Source of the DNA: Prevotella sp.
Lineage (GTDB): Bacteria; Bacteroidota; Bacteroidia; Bacteroidales; Bacteroidaceae
NCBI GenBank assembly: GCA_024682415.1
Contig: JAIKZG010000012.1
Location: 21,446-85,445 of the forward strand
Direction of reading: 5' to 3'
DNA length: 64,000 nt
Below the pieces are notes generated by a model. The model had not been told where the DNA came from, did not search any database, and worked only from the letters and a program-made list of their open reading frames with translations. Below are positions 26,290-35,584 of the stretch, one piece after another (within the stretch, counting starts at the first letter, position 1; every line of letters starts with the position of its first letter). The position numbers were made by a program, and so were the translations under genes.

Positions 26290-27379
26290 CGAAGAAACAA
26301 TAGACATAAAGGATAATATGAATCTCGGCATAAACGCAGTCGATGAAGATATCGATGAGGTTGATGGCGAGCAGCAATTATATGAGCATTTCAGGATGGT
26401 AGTGGATGCAGGCCAAGTGCCTCTACGCATAGATAAATATATGTCGGAGCATTTGCAGCATTCAAGTCGTAACAGAATACAGAAAGCGGCTGACGCTGGC
26501 TTTGTGCATGTGAACGACAAGCCTGTGAAAAGCAACTATAAAGTTCGCCCGAACGACGTGATAACACTCATGCTCGACCGCCCTCACCACGATACTAACA
26601 TCGAGGCTGAGGACATTCCGCTGAATGTAACTTATGAGGATTCTGAGCTGATGGTGATAAATAAGCCTGCCGGGCTTGTGGTTCATCCAGGCGTGGGCAA
26701 CTTTCATGGCACTCTTGTAAACGCTATAGCGTGGCATTTGAAAGACAATGCGAAATACGACCCTAACGACCCCGAAGTGGGACTTGTTCACAGAATAGAC
26801 AAAGACACAAGCGGACTGCTTGTCATAGCAAAGACTCCTAACGCTAAGACAAAGCTGGGAGTGCAATTCTTCAATAAGACCACTCATCGCAGCTATAATG
26901 CCTTGGTATGGGGCAACATCACAGAAGACGAGGGACGAATAGAAGGCAACATTGGCAGAGACCCTAAAGACAGGCTGCGAATGGCGGTATTCGCCCCTGA
27001 GTCTGAAATAGGAAAGAGCGCCGTAACCCATTATAAAGTTTTGGAACGTTTCGGATATGTCACTCTCGTGGAATGTATCCTCGAAACAGGAAGAACCCAT
27101 CAGATACGCGCCCACATGAAGCACATAGGTCATCCGCTTTTTGCCGATGAAAGATATGGCGGAATGGAAATATTAAGGGGCGAGCGAAGTGCGTCGTATA
27201 AAGCATTTATTCAGAATTGCTTTAAGATATGCCCACGACAGGTGCTCCACGCCAAGACGCTTGGATTCGTACACCCTACTACCGGCAAGCAGATGGACTT
27301 CACAAGCGAATGGCCCGAAGACATGACATTGCTGATAGATAAGTGGCGCAGATATATCAGCGGACAGAAACAGCAATAA
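26282..27379 (+). CDS. rluD: RluD-type 23S rRNA pseudouridine synthase
   Basis: Makes pseudouridines in helix 69 of 23S rRNA, judging from family. 365 residues: N-terminal S4 RNA-binding domain (RIDKYMSEHLQHSSRNRIQ...), catalytic domain with the active aspartate in HRIDKDTSGLLVIAKT, and ETGRTHQIRAHMKHIGHP. The first 40 residues are an acidic extension. RluD and RluC/RluA are hard to separate by eye; the S4 domain excludes RluA. Confidence 0.9.
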   Translation: MNNEETIDIKDNMNLGINAVDEDIDEVDGEQQLYEHFRMVVDAGQVPLRIDKYMSEHLQHSSRNRIQKAADAGFVHVNDKPVKSNYKVRPNDVITLMLDRPHHDTNIEAEDIPLNVTYEDSELMVINKPAGLVVHPGVGNFHGTLVNAIAWHLKDNAKYDPNDPEVGLVHRIDKDTSGLLVIAKTPNAKTKLGVQFFNKTTHRSYNALVWGNITEDEGRIEGNIGRDPKDRLRMAVFAPESEIGKSAVTHYKVLERFGYVTLVECILETGRTHQIRAHMKHIGHPLFADERYGGMEILRGERSASYKAFIQNCFKICPRQVLHAKTLGFVHPTTGKQMDFTSEWPEDMTLLIDKWRRYISGQKQQ

Positions 27380-27386
27380 TTTTTTT

Positions 27387-27452
27387 ATGCACGGAAAATA
27401 AAAAATCCATGCATGAAAAATTATTTTTTCATACAAGAAAAATAATAAAAAC
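27387..27452. repeat. 22-bp tandem repeat, three copies
   Basis: Units begin at 27387 (ATGCACGGAAAATAAAAAAT), 27409 (ATGCATGAAAAATTATTTTT) and 27431 (ATACAAGAAAAATAATAAAA), each 22 bases, drifting away from the first copy. Same family as 12295-12338. It fills the gap between rluD and ddl. Confidence 0.75.
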
Positions 27453-27464
27453 ATATATAAGATA

Positions 27465-28469
27465 ATGGAAAATATAAAGAGGAATATCGCTATCGTATGC
27501 GGTGGCGATTCTTCGGAGCACGATGTATCAATGCGCTCCGCACAAGGTTTATACTCTTTCTTTGATAAAGAGCGTTATAATGTATATATAGTAGACATCA
27601 AAGGTCAGGACTGGCATGTAGACCTTGAAAACGGTGAAACGGCAAAGATAGACAGAGAAGACTTCTCATTCATGCTCAATGGCAAAGCAGTGGTCTTTGA
27701 TTACGCTTACATCACTATCCATGGCACACCTGGCGAGAACGGCATAATGCAAGGCTATTTTGAGCTAATCCATCTGCCTTATTCTACAAGCGGTGTATTG
27801 GTAGAGGCTATGACATTCGACAAATATGTGCTCAACAATTACTTGCGTGGCTTCGGTATCAACGTAGGCAAGAGCATAATCGTGCGTCGTGGCGAGGAGA
27901 ATGAATTGTCGGAAGAGAAGATAGAAAAGGAAATCGGTATGCCTTGCTTCGTAAAGCCAGCCGCCGACGGCAGCAGTTTTGGCGTATCTAAGGTAAAGAA
28001 CATCGACCAGCTTGCTCCTGCTCTTCGCGTAGCGTTTATGGAGAGCGACGAAGTGATGATAGAAAGCTTCCTCGACGGCACTGAAATCTCTATCGGATGC
28101 TATAAGACGAAAGAAAAGACAGTGGTATTCCCAGCTACAGAAGTAGTGACAAGCAATGAATTCTTCGACTACAACGCTAAATACAATGGTCAGGTAAAAG
28201 AGATAACCCCTGCCCGACTGTCAGACGAAACAGCCAAACGAGTAGCTGAAGAAACAAGTCGAATCTACGACATCCTTCATTGCAACGGTATCATCCGCAT
28301 CGACTACATCATATCAAAGGATGAGCAAGGCAACGACAAAATCAATATGCTCGAAATCAACACTACGCCTGGAATGACAGCCACAAGCTTTATTCCTCAG
28401 CAGGTGCGCGCGGCTAAGCTCGACATTAAGGACGTATTGACCGACATCGTTGAGAATCAATTCAATTAA
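27465..28469 (+). CDS. ddl: D-alanine--D-alanine ligase
   Basis: Joins two D-alanines for peptidoglycan precursors. ATP-grasp enzyme of 334 residues: N-terminal CGGDSSEHDVSMRSA (glycine-rich loop and SEH motif), THGTPGENG, ATP site FVKPAADGSSFGVSKV, and metal-binding LEINTTPGMTATSFIPQQ near the end. Follows rluD after the repeat; 27 bases before the acyltransferase. Confidence 0.96.
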   Translation: MENIKRNIAIVCGGDSSEHDVSMRSAQGLYSFFDKERYNVYIVDIKGQDWHVDLENGETAKIDREDFSFMLNGKAVVFDYAYITIHGTPGENGIMQGYFELIHLPYSTSGVLVEAMTFDKYVLNNYLRGFGINVGKSIIVRRGEENELSEEKIEKEIGMPCFVKPAADGSSFGVSKVKNIDQLAPALRVAFMESDEVMIESFLDGTEISIGCYKTKEKTVVFPATEVVTSNEFFDYNAKYNGQVKEITPARLSDETAKRVAEETSRIYDILHCNGIIRIDYIISKDEQGNDKINMLEINTTPGMTATSFIPQQVRAAKLDIKDVLTDIVENQFN

Positions 28470-28496
28470 CAAAAAGCAAATTAAGCAACTGAAAAT

Positions 28497-29666
28497 ATGA
28501 TTACGCCTAAGGAATTTGACTCAATCAGACCATTTGAGCCTGAAGAAATACCTGCCGTAGCAGAGCGACTGGCTAAGAATGAACAGTTCAGGCAAGTTAT
28601 CGCATTCCTCTATCCTGGAGTGCCGTTTGAAACGATTATTGAGCAAATAAAAGGATGCAAGGACAATCTCGACTTCCAAAAGAAGTTTGTTTATGGCATT
28701 GTGCAAAACCTTGCCGACAAGCTCACCACCGGTTGTGATATGGATTCATCAGCCATCGACAATAGTGGCAGATACACATTCATAAGCAATCACCGAGACA
28801 TTGTGCTTGATTCGGCTTTCCTTAGCAAACTTCTTGTCGACAATGGCTTCAGCACTACATGCGAGATAGCCATTGGCGACAACTTGCTTTCTCTGCCATG
28901 GGTGAAGGATGTGGTAAGACTCAACAAGGCATTCATCGTGGAACGCGCTTTGCAGATGAGACAAATGCTCATAGCAAGCAAGCGCCTGAGCGAGTATATG
29001 CACTTCTCTATTAATGAGAAGAAAGAGAATATATGGATAGCGCAAAGGCAAGGACGCGCCAAAGACAGCAACGACCGCACTCAGGAAGCCATATTAAAGA
29101 TGATGGTAATGGGTGGCGAAGGAAGTGCCATTGAGCGCCTTACAGCTTTGCATCTTGTGCCTCTTGCCATTTCCTATGAATACGACCCTTGCGACTATCT
29201 GAAAGCACGCGAGATGCAACTTAAGCGTGACAATCCCGACTGGAAGAAATCAGCCGAAGACGATGTGATAAGCATGAAGACCGGCATTCTCGGATATAAA
29301 GGAAATGTGCATTATCAATGCGCTGCCTGCATAGATGATTATATCAAGCAGGCGGAAAGCCTTCCTAAAGGCGAGCAATTCGCCGCTATCGCCCATAAGA
29401 TAGATCTTGACATCTGGGCTAACTACAAGCTTCATAAGACTAACTATATTGCTCTTGATATCAAAAATGGAAATGAGAACAATTTAGGAAAGGAATATAG
29501 CGCGGAAGACAAAGCCGAATTCAACGCTTATATCGATAGCCGAATCGCGAAAATCACTGACGTGCCTAACAAGGATGAAGCATTCATGAGAAGCTGCATT
29601 CTTACAATGTATGCTTATCCCGCGCTCAACAAACTAAGCAAGGGCGAAGCTACTTTTGATAATTAA
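28497..29666 (+). CDS. PlsC-type lysophospholipid acyltransferase family protein
   Basis: 389 residues with no membrane helix. The central part has the acyltransferase core: FISNHRDIVLDSAFL in the place of the NHX4D box (here H-x5-D), DNLLSLPWVKDVVRLNKAF, then IWIAQRQGRAKDSND, a variant of the substrate-binding block. The N-terminal 90 and C-terminal 150 residues are family-specific. Bacteroidetes homologues are usually annotated as glycerol acyltransferases; the acyl acceptor is unknown. Confidence 0.75.
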   Translation: MITPKEFDSIRPFEPEEIPAVAERLAKNEQFRQVIAFLYPGVPFETIIEQIKGCKDNLDFQKKFVYGIVQNLADKLTTGCDMDSSAIDNSGRYTFISNHRDIVLDSAFLSKLLVDNGFSTTCEIAIGDNLLSLPWVKDVVRLNKAFIVERALQMRQMLIASKRLSEYMHFSINEKKENIWIAQRQGRAKDSNDRTQEAILKMMVMGGEGSAIERLTALHLVPLAISYEYDPCDYLKAREMQLKRDNPDWKKSAEDDVISMKTGILGYKGNVHYQCAACIDDYIKQAESLPKGEQFAAIAHKIDLDIWANYKLHKTNYIALDIKNGNENNLGKEYSAEDKAEFNAYIDSRIAKITDVPNKDEAFMRSCILTMYAYPALNKLSKGEATFDN

Positions 29667-29700
29667 CAACAATCCCCATTAATATAGAAAGGACTTAGAT

Positions 29701-30423
29701 ATGAGGAGGTATATATATATTCTTGCCATCGTTATGGCTTTCATCGTATCATCATGTTCCAACGAATCTTATGATACAGGAGATGGTATCTATTCTTATC
29801 TTCGCGCTGATTTGGTAATGGCTCATTCCACAAGCGACAAGGCCATAGACTACGCGATTACGGATGATTCCCAAAGGATAGTATTCAATACTCCACTCAA
29901 GGCCAATTGGATACAGAATGCCGACACCTTATATCGAGCCATTCTATATTATAAGGATAAAGAAGAAGGGGCAGAGCCTATCACATCGGGATATGTGCCT
30001 GTATTCAGAATTGAGCCTAAAAGCTCTGACGCGATTATCGACACGATGAAAACAGATCCCGTGAAATTTGAAAGCGCGTGGATGAGTAAGAATAACAGAT
30101 TCTTAAATATTTCCATTGGCGTAAAAACAGGCAAGACAGACAACAACAAACTACAAAGCATAGGCGTATATTCTCAGCAACTTACTGAAAACAGCAACGG
30201 CACAAGAGATATTTATATTCGCCTTACCCATAATCAGAACGACATTCCAGAATATTACACCTCAAATTACTATTTAAGTATTGATATGGCTAATTTCAAG
30301 CCTACAGACAAACTACATCTTTTAATCAATACATATAAAGGTGAAATAGAGCGAGAATTTTCTCCTTCCCCATCAACTACAGAAGGAGATACAGATAATA
30401 ATCAACAAACCACTTTTAATTAA
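29701..30423 (+). CDS. NigD-like lipoprotein
   Basis: 240 residues. Lipoprotein signal MRRYIYILAIVMAFIVSSC. The body matches the NigD-like pattern: N-terminal part with GIYSYLRADLVMAHSTSD, then a beta-sandwich with KPTDKLHLLINTYKG near the end. The last 25 residues are a disordered T/N/Q tail. Its stop is directly followed by the aldolase ATG. Function of NigD-like proteins is not known; the name derives from a Prevotella nigrescens bacteriocin locus. Confidence 0.7.
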   Translation: MRRYIYILAIVMAFIVSSCSNESYDTGDGIYSYLRADLVMAHSTSDKAIDYAITDDSQRIVFNTPLKANWIQNADTLYRAILYYKDKEEGAEPITSGYVPVFRIEPKSSDAIIDTMKTDPVKFESAWMSKNNRFLNISIGVKTGKTDNNKLQSIGVYSQQLTENSNGTRDIYIRLTHNQNDIPEYYTSNYYLSIDMANFKPTDKLHLLINTYKGEIEREFSPSPSTTEGDTDNNQQTTFN

Positions 30424-31443
30424 ATGATTTCTTTTGAATGTGATTACAACAACGGTGCGCACCCAAGCGTGCTGAAGCACCTTGTTGAAACAAACGACCT
30501 GCAGAGTCTCACTTATGGATATGACGAATGGAGTGAATCCGCAAAGACCAAAATCCGCAAAGCGTGCGAATGTGAAGATGCCGATATATTCTTTCTTGTA
30601 GGCGGCACTCAAACCAATGAGACTGTCATTGATGGATATTTGGAGGGCTACCATGGCGTAATAGCCTGCGAAACTGGCCATATCAACGTGCATGAAGCCG
30701 GAGCGATAGAGTTTTCAGGCCATAAGATTATAACATTGCCATCACACGACGGCAAGCTATGGGCAGAAGACTTAGAACGATATATGGAGTGGTTTATCCA
30801 CGACGAAAGCAATATGCACCTCGCCCAGCCTGGCATGGTTTATATTACATTCCCTACCGAGCTTGGATCTCTATATACAGCTAAAGAAATAAGCCGTATA
30901 TATGAAATATGCAAACGCTACGAGCTGAAGCTGTTTATTGATGGCGCACGCCTTGGTTATGGCATTGCTGCGTCTGATGACATCACATTGCCTTTCTTGG
31001 CAAGCCATTGCGATGTGTTCTATATCGGTGGCACAAAGGTAGGCGCACTCTGCGGTGAAGCCGTTGTGTTTACTCATGGCGCTCCAAAGCATTTCTTCAC
31101 CATCATAAAGCAACATGGCGCTTTGGTGGCAAAAGGTCGCCTTATCGGTCTGCAATTCGACGCGCTGTTTACCGACCACCTTTATTTAAACATCTCTAAA
31201 CACGCCATTGACATGGCCATGAGAATGAAGCAGATGTTTATCGACAAGGGATATAAGCTTTTCATAGACTCCCCTACCAATCAGCAATTTGTTATTATTC
31301 CTAACGACAAGGTGCGTCAGTTGGAGAAACAAGTAATCTTCACCCATTGGGAACCATATAAAGACGATAGCCTTGTATGCAGATTTGTCACCTCATGGGC
31401 AACTACAGAAGAACAGATGAATTACTTAGAAAGCATACTCTAA
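30424..31443 (+). CDS. Threonine aldolase family PLP enzyme
   Basis: Probably splits L-threonine (or allo-threonine) to glycine and acetaldehyde. 339 residues of the beta-eliminating lyase fold: FECDYNNGAHPSVLKHL at the N-terminus, VGGTQTNETVI, HINVHEAGAIEF, the aspartate contacting PLP in LFIDGARLGYGIA and the PLP lysine in YIGGTKVGALCGEAVVF (near residue 205). Starts on the base after the NigD-like stop. Last gene of the rightward run. Confidence 0.88.
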   Translation: MISFECDYNNGAHPSVLKHLVETNDLQSLTYGYDEWSESAKTKIRKACECEDADIFFLVGGTQTNETVIDGYLEGYHGVIACETGHINVHEAGAIEFSGHKIITLPSHDGKLWAEDLERYMEWFIHDESNMHLAQPGMVYITFPTELGSLYTAKEISRIYEICKRYELKLFIDGARLGYGIAASDDITLPFLASHCDVFYIGGTKVGALCGEAVVFTHGAPKHFFTIIKQHGALVAKGRLIGLQFDALFTDHLYLNISKHAIDMAMRMKQMFIDKGYKLFIDSPTNQQFVIIPNDKVRQLEKQVIFTHWEPYKDDSLVCRFVTSWATTEEQMNYLESIL

Positions 31444-31451
31444 ATAACAAA

Positions 31452-31498
31452 AAATCTCGGTCGCATTTTATTTAAGTTACGACCGAGATTTTTTTTTT
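31452..31498 (+). terminator. Strong terminator after the aldolase
   Basis: Stem AAATCTCGGTCG (31452-31463) with CGACCGAGATTT (31480-31491), then at least seven more T. Also able to serve the convergent lipoprotein gene. Confidence 0.9.
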
Positions 31499-31502
31499 CA
31501 TT

Positions 31503-32444
31503 CTATTCCGCGCTAAGCACCCTCATTGGGCCAAAACTGAAACGATCCATACCATCCCACTCATCATCCGCGTCGAAACGCGTCGTTTGCGGAGAAGCGA
31601 AATACTCACCTTCTATTGAGGTCTTTCTATTTCTAATAATTGGTATCATTCTATAAGAGCGTTTCTTTATTTCGTTTCCCGATTCATCAAGAGCTATTAT
31701 ATTAAAAGCTACGGCCTCTTTGCCTTTAACTGGGAACATATACAGATTATACTTAGAATTATCAGACAGAGCCATATAATCTGTTGTCATTACCGTTTCA
31801 TCCTGACTTGCGTAACCTGTCAAAGCATTGAAGACATTTCCTGCTCCATATTCAAACTTCCACTTCGAGAAATTATCAGGAAAAGCCTTATCCTCCGTAA
31901 TCATAGTAAACTCTGCTACGGCTCTCTTCATAGTAAGGTTATATTCCTTATTCTCAGAAGTAAACGTGATATCTATCGTGTCGCAATAGTAAAAAGTATC
32001 AGTTATCTTATTATCGCTGAATGTTATCTTGGTAGGGTCTTTCAAGTTAGAAAAACCATTGCCGTTGTGAGCCAAGGCTACAATAACATAAGAGCCTGGA
32101 GCAAGATTAGCGGTTATCGCGCCATAAGATTTATCACCAGCTTTTTGCGTAATGCAGCCTTTATATTTTATCTCTCCGTCTTCCAAAGAATATAGACCGA
32201 ACTCAAACTTGCTGCTTACTTCCCCTAAAGACACGGCACGAGTTACAGGCTGATTAGCCTTAACCTCCATATCATCTTCGTTAGAAGCCACGAAATAAAC
32301 TGGGATACTGCCTAAATCGATAGCAGCACGACTGCCTGTTCTCTCACTATCCAAATCACTCTTTCCACACGCCGCAAAAAGCGTTACTAATGAAACGAGG
32401 ATAAAACTACGAATTATAGTTTTAAGTTTTTTGTTATTAACCAT
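31503..32444 (-). CDS. Fimbrillin-associated-like (FimB/Mfa2-type) lipoprotein
   Basis: 313 residues with lipoprotein signal ending LVTLFAACG. The body resembles fimbrial anchor proteins: VTRAVSLGEVSSKFEFGLYSL, NLAPGSYVIVALAHNG, LTMKRAVAEFTMITED (a typical strand in FimB/Mfa2) and a last domain with RMIPIIRNRKTSIEGEYF. No fimbrillin gene lies nearby. Assignment is to the general family, not to a known fimbria. A TACTTTTG box sits only 5 bases before the ATG, suggesting a near-leaderless message. Confidence 0.5.
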   Translation of the reverse strand: MVNNKKLKTIIRSFILVSLVTLFAACGKSDLDSERTGSRAAIDLGSIPVYFVASNEDDMEVKANQPVTRAVSLGEVSSKFEFGLYSLEDGEIKYKGCITQKAGDKSYGAITANLAPGSYVIVALAHNGNGFSNLKDPTKITFSDNKITDTFYYCDTIDITFTSENKEYNLTMKRAVAEFTMITEDKAFPDNFSKWKFEYGAGNVFNALTGYASQDETVMTTDYMALSDNSKYNLYMFPVKGKEAVAFNIIALDESGNEIKKRSYRMIPIIRNRKTSIEGEYFASPQTTRFDADDEWDGMDRFSFGPMRVLSAE

Positions 32445-32511
32445 GGGTGCAAAAGTAATAAAAATATATAAAAGCAGATAATAATCATTACATTTTATTA
32501 CTTATAAGCAA

Positions 32512-32545
32512 GAAAAAAATGGCATTCTCGTAACAAGAATGCCAT
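32512..32545 (-). terminator. Terminator after rnc
   Basis: Stem ATGGCATTCT (32519-32528) with AGAATGCCAT (32536-32545), 7-base loop. On the minus strand it is followed by a T run (32518 down to 32512). Confidence 0.85.
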
Positions 32546-32558
32546 TATATATCAGTTT

Positions 32559-33653
32559 TTAATTCTCAGGATTATTATAAGCGGCTTCCTCAGCAGCGGC
32601 GATGATGTCCTCATCGCTTCTTTCTTTTGCCGAGATGTCGCTCAAATCAAATTCATCCTTCTCGCTCTTTTGTTTCGACATTTTCTTTATCTTAGAGCTT
32701 CTCTCTCCCATCGCGCTTTCCTGCTCGGTGAATACCTTTTCGGTGAAAGCGTTCTCACGCTTCTCCTCCACCTGAGGCTTATTGCTTATTATAAAAGCAG
32801 GCTGAACATTTGTGCTTGGCACATCCTGAACGGGTTCTTCCTCCATCTTCGTACGTCTGGTCTTAGCCGCGAAAACCTCATCAAGGAATTTCGGTTCTTT
32901 ACGAAGCTTCTCAAGAGTTGCTTTTGACGCCTTCTGCTGACTTTCTTTTTTGCTGTAACCCTCTCCTTCGCATCCTTGCAGACCTTCGATAGTTACAACA
33001 TAGCGGAATTTAGGACTACCACTTTCCTCTTTCTTCTGTTCCAGAATATCAAATGATACCTCAATGCGATTCTTTTGACTCCATTCGATGAGCTTACTCT
33101 TGAAATTCACTTCCTTATAAGCCACCTTGTCAATATTAATCATCTGCGCCAGTATGCGCTTCTTCATGAAACGCATGCAGGCGTCGTAACCACGATCGAG
33201 ATATAGAGCGCCAACAAGTGCCTCAAAAGCATTGCCACCCATATAGCTGTTATGAGATGAGATATGCCCTGCCGATTTTACAAGATTGGTTACGCCCATT
33301 TCGTCGGCAAGGCGATTCAATGTCTCGCGTTGCACAAGCTTAGAACGAGTATTTGTCAAAAATCCCTCACGTTTGCCAGGAAAATGGCGATACACAATAT
33401 CACCTACGATAGCATCGAGGATAGCATCGCCGAGAAACTCCAAACGCTCATTATTCACCGGTTTCTGACCACGCTTGGCATTACGGCGAGCCACACTCTT
33501 ATGAAGCATAGCCACCTTGTAATATTGTATATTGTGGGGATAAAAGCCCAATATCTTGTATAAAGACAGATAAAGCTCCTTATCTTTGCGGAAAGGGAGC
33601 TTCATCTTATCTATTAATTTACAAGCTGCGTATAGCAATTTGTTATTCTGCAT
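32559..33653 (-). CDS. rnc: Ribonuclease III with long C-terminal extension
   Basis: Cuts double-stranded RNA in rRNA maturation and mRNA turnover. 364 residues, well above the 220-250 usual in other phyla. Catalytic domain: NERLEFLGDAILDAIVGDIVY signature split as NERLEFLGDAIL, and GGNAFEALVGALYLDRG. dsRNA-binding domain at about 165-240 (LIEWSQKNRIEVSFDIL; YSKKESQQKASKATLEKL). After it comes about 115 residues of charged, probably disordered tail. Overlaps fabF by 11 bases. Confidence 0.95.
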   Translation of the reverse strand: MQNNKLLYAACKLIDKMKLPFRKDKELYLSLYKILGFYPHNIQYYKVAMLHKSVARRNAKRGQKPVNNERLEFLGDAILDAIVGDIVYRHFPGKREGFLTNTRSKLVQRETLNRLADEMGVTNLVKSAGHISSHNSYMGGNAFEALVGALYLDRGYDACMRFMKKRILAQMINIDKVAYKEVNFKSKLIEWSQKNRIEVSFDILEQKKEESGSPKFRYVVTIEGLQGCEGEGYSKKESQQKASKATLEKLRKEPKFLDEVFAAKTRRTKMEEEPVQDVPSTNVQPAFIISNKPQVEEKRENAFTEKVFTEQESAMGERSSKIKKMSKQKSEKDEFDLSDISAKERSDEDIIAAAEEAAYNNPEN

Positions 33654-34905
33654 ACTTCTTGAAAATTACGCTGGCATTATGACCGCCAAAACCGAATGTA
33701 TTGCTCAAAGCTGCACGAACGGTACGTTTCTGAGCCTTGTTGAACGTGAAGTTCAAATTGTAATCGATTTCTGGGTCATCATCACCCTCTACATGGTTGA
33801 TTGTAGGAGGAACGATATCATTCTTCACGCTCAATACGCAAACCATTGCCTCAACAGCACCTGCTGCGCCGAGCAAGTGACCAGTCATTGACTTTGTAGA
33901 GCTGATATTCAGCTTATAAGCGTTCTCGCCGAATACATCCTTGATAGCCTTTGACTCTGAAAGGTCGCCTACATGAGTTGATGTGCCATGAACATTGATA
34001 TAATCAATATCAGAAGGCTCCAAACCTGCGTCCTGAAGAGCTGCTTCCATAACGAGCTTAGCTCCGAGACCCTCAGGATGAGAAGCTGTAATGTGATAAG
34101 CGTCAGCACTTTCGCCCTCGCCTACCATCTCTGCGTAAATCTTCGCGCCACGAGCCTTAGCGTGCTCAAGTTCCTCAAGAATAAGGCAACCGGCGCCCTC
34201 ACCCATAACGAAACCGTCGCGGCTTGCGCTGAATGGACGAGATGCGTGCTCAGGATCGTCGTTGCGTGTAGAAAGAGCCTTCATCGCGTTGAATCCGCCT
34301 ACACCACAAGCGCAGATAGCAGCTTCAGCACCACCGCTTACGATTACATTTGCCTTGCCCAGACGAATCTGGTTAAAAGCAGCAGCCAATGCGTTGCTTG
34401 AAGAAGCGCAAGCTGATGTTGTAGCGAAATTAGGGCCGTGGAATCCAAACTTAATTGAAATCTGACCTGCTGCGATGTCGCTGATCATCTTAGGAATAAA
34501 GAAAGGACTGAATTTAGGACCTTCTTCTATATGCTGACCATAATAAGAAACCTCATCCTCAAAAGTCTTGATACCGCCGATACCTACACCATAGATAACG
34601 CCGATACGGTTCTTATCTTCTTTCTCCAAATCAAGACCTGAGTCTTTTACGCCCTGAATGGCACTAATAAGAGCCAACTGAGTGTAGCGGTCGATTTTGC
34701 GAGACTCTTTGCGATCAAGATATGCGTTGATGTCGAGATCCTTTACCTCACAAGCAAACTGAGTCTTAAACTTCTCTGCATCAAAGCTTTTAATAGGAGC
34801 GGCTCCGCTCTTACCTGCCAACAGGTTAGCCCACATCTCCTCAGGAGTATTACCTACAGGGGTAACTGCGCCAAGACCTGTTACTACTACTCTTTTTAAT
34901 TCCAT
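33643..34905 (-). CDS. fabF: 3-oxoacyl-ACP synthase II
   Basis: Condensing enzyme of fatty-acid elongation. 420 residues. Catalytic cysteine in TTSACASSSNALAAA (near 163), histidines in NVHGTSTHVGD and STKSMTGHLLGAAG, and the C-terminal NTFGFGGHNASVIF. N-terminus MELKRVVVTGLGAVTPVGNT fixes the start. Part of acpP-fabF-rnc. Confidence 0.97.
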   Translation of the reverse strand: MELKRVVVTGLGAVTPVGNTPEEMWANLLAGKSGAAPIKSFDAEKFKTQFACEVKDLDINAYLDRKESRKIDRYTQLALISAIQGVKDSGLDLEKEDKNRIGVIYGVGIGGIKTFEDEVSYYGQHIEEGPKFSPFFIPKMISDIAAGQISIKFGFHGPNFATTSACASSSNALAAAFNQIRLGKANVIVSGGAEAAICACGVGGFNAMKALSTRNDDPEHASRPFSASRDGFVMGEGAGCLILEELEHAKARGAKIYAEMVGEGESADAYHITASHPEGLGAKLVMEAALQDAGLEPSDIDYINVHGTSTHVGDLSESKAIKDVFGENAYKLNISSTKSMTGHLLGAAGAVEAMVCVLSVKNDIVPPTINHVEGDDDPEIDYNLNFTFNKAQKRTVRAALSNTFGFGGHNASVIFKKYAE

Positions 34906-34925
34906 AATAAATTATATAATTAAAA

Positions 34926-35032
34926 AATTGAGAATAAAGAGCAGAAAAATGAAAGGTGAGTGCCGAGCGCTTGTCTCAAAGTGAGCCTTGCGGACCACTT
35001 ATCTTTCATTTCTCTTTCTTTATCCTCAATTT
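34926..35032 (-). other. Long imperfect hairpin between acpP and fabF
   Basis: Arms 34926-34963 and 34996-35032 are near-perfect inverted repeats of 37-38 bases (outer AAATTGAG...; shared blocks ATAAAGA and AATGAAAG), with one unpaired base and a few mismatches. The 32-base top is partly self-complementary too. The transcript would form about 35 bp of double helix, a natural RNase III substrate, in an operon that encodes RNase III. Confidence 0.75.
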
Positions 35033-35055
35033 TGCTTTCTCAATACAGAATAAGC

Positions 35056-35301
35056 TTATTTAGCGCTCAGTTCGTTCTTGATGTAATCGATAGCCTCACC
35101 TACTGAAGTGATCTTCTCTGCCTTGTCGTCAGGAATAGAGATACCGAATTCCTTCTCAAACTCCATGATGAGTTCTACTGTATCAAGTGAGTCTGCGCCA
35201 AGGTCATTTGTGAATGATGCACCAGCCTCTACTTCAGCCTCATCAACACCAAGCTTGTCTACGATAATAGACTTTACTTTTGATTCAATGTCTTCTGCCA
35301 T
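35056..35301 (-). CDS. acpP: Acyl carrier protein
   Basis: Carries growing fatty acyl chains on a phosphopantetheine attached to the serine in [14 protein letters not shown]. 81 residues, acidic, standard length. First gene of acpP-fabF-rnc; 150 bases before fabF because of the hairpin element. Confidence 0.98.
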   Translation of the reverse strand: MAEDIESKVKSIIVDKLGVDEAEVEAGASFTNDLGADSLDTVELIMEFEKEFGISIPDDKAEKITSVGEAIDYIKNELSAK

Positions 35302-35354
35302 GATTTTAAGTTTTAAATTTTGTTTATATTTACTTTCTAAATTAAAATGCGGTG

Positions 35355-35386
35355 CAAAGGAACGAATTTTTTACCATTCCAGCAAA
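35355..35386 (-). promoter_or_regulatory. Promoter of acpP-fabF-rnc
   Basis: Minus strand TTTG (35386-35383), 20 bases, TTCCTTTG (35362-35355). One mismatch to TAnnTTTG; 53 bases before acpP. Confidence 0.55.
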
Positions 35387-35584
35387 TAAAATAAGAAAAA
35401 TAAAGCAGTTTTTGCACACTGCCCCCTACTTTGTGCAACAAATGCAGCCGTATTTTAGTTTTATTCACTAAAAATCAGCATTCCTCTAACTATCAATATT
35501 TTAGCCTTTCGCCGTAATTTTGCCCACGCATACGCTATAATAATATATATGTACGCGCGCGAAAGAATAAAACATTATGCTCTC

